Assembly (NCBI GenBank): GCA_043806315.1
Contig: JAZDHF010000205.1
Location: 1 to 14,759 of the forward strand
DNA from: SBAX01 sp043806315
GTDB lineage: Bacteria > Planctomycetota > Phycisphaerae > UBA1845
Length of the DNA stretch: 14,759 nucleotides
Direction: 5' to 3'
Shown piece by piece: positions 14,530 to 14,759 of this stretch. The notes under the pieces are model-generated. The model did not search any database. It worked only from the letters and a program-made list of their open reading frames with translations, and had not been told where the DNA came from. A program made the translations under genes and the position numbers. The first letter of the stretch is position 1; the number at the start of each line of letters is the position of its first letter.

Positions 14530-14614
14530 CGAATTACGAATTGCGAAAAGGGAGGACCACCGGCGAGATCGATTTGGGATCGCTGCAAGCCCGGGTTTCG
14601 TAACTTGTAATTCG
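14530..14614. repeat. Second AATTACG inverted-repeat element, upstream of the Lon gene
   Basis: The left arm 14530-14548 (CGAATTACGAATTGCGAAA) and right arm 14596-14614 are inverted copies matching at 16 of 19 positions, around a 47-nt centre. The arm words and layout match the element at 10213-10325. It lies in the 5' untranslated region or promoter zone of the Lon-like gene. Confidence 0.65.
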
Positions 14615-14759
14615 AATGAGGGCTATTCGGTTCGCTCCAGTAACCACTATAGCTTGCGGTCGGGTGCAAGTTTCACATGTTGGATTAGGCCCTTGTAGGG
14701 CGTGGACTTAGTGGCAACGGCCTGCTGGAGCAGGCCGTAGAACAACTTCCCTCGGGACT
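14615..14759. other. Window end: hairpin and no identified gene
   Basis: ACGGCCTGCT-GG-AGCAGGCCGT (14717-14738) is a perfect 10-bp stem. There is no T-run on either side, so a terminator call is weak. On the minus strand TATAGT (14651-14646) is a possible -10 box for the Lon-like gene, without a convincing -35. Confidence 0.4.

Noticed and set aside
14701..14759. Plus-strand frame GLSGNGLLEQAVEQLPSG at the window end as a gene start
   Set aside because: There is no start codon between the upstream in-frame TAG (14686-14688) and the window end, and the sequence is dominated by a hairpin.

Overview
The window looks like chromosomal DNA of a high-GC bacterium, most likely a member of the Planctomycetota (Phycisphaerae-like) or a close relative. 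The lineage call is inference. It rests on a thrombospondin-type-3-repeat lipoprotein, a Cys-rich remnant ending in an IPTL/PEP-CTERM-like signal, a Rex repressor, a cluster of late menaquinone-pathway enzymes, and intergenic DNA full of small palindromic repeats. No complete RNA gene, complete insertion sequence or CRISPR array is present.

Layout. Positions 1-600 are a mobile-element scar: an interrupted ISNCY-like transposase fragment, a 207-bp element with inverted ends, and a tRNA-Ile remnant lacking its D-arm. Positions 656-2884 (minus) encode a 742-aa lipoprotein-like surface protein with about 16 TSP3 calcium-binding repeats and a perfect hairpin just past its stop. A 499-bp divergent intergenic region with paired hairpins separates it from rex (3384-4028, plus). 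Next comes a two-gene, lower-GC island (4346-6042, plus): a HELAH-motif zinc-metallopeptidase-like protein followed after 2 nt by a small protein resembling the Trypco1 (trypsin-co-occurring) domain of predicted NTP-dependent conflict systems. This pair is the best candidate for an undescribed system.

The rest of the window is on the minus strand. In transcription order it holds a Lon-family protease (14480-11940), the tail of a decayed IPTL-CTERM protein gene (11904-11623), a UbiE/MenG methyltransferase (11165-10347), an unknown six-TM protein with a TPR-like tail (10189-8342), a UbiX-type flavin prenyltransferase (8345-7707, ATGA overlap with the preceding gene) and a UbiA-family prenyltransferase (7559-6708). 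The last four look like a quinone operon: UbiA attaches the prenyl tail, UbiX makes prenyl-FMN for a UbiD-type decarboxylase encoded elsewhere, and MenG does the final methylation. Rex, an NADH sensor controlling respiration, fits this context but is not linked to it by a visible operator.

A recurring theme is structured repeats: three inverted-repeat elements whose arms are built from iterated short words (near 7575, 10213 and 14530), a pair of covarying hairpins (3151-3274), and REP-like hairpins inserted in frame inside menG (10760-10849).
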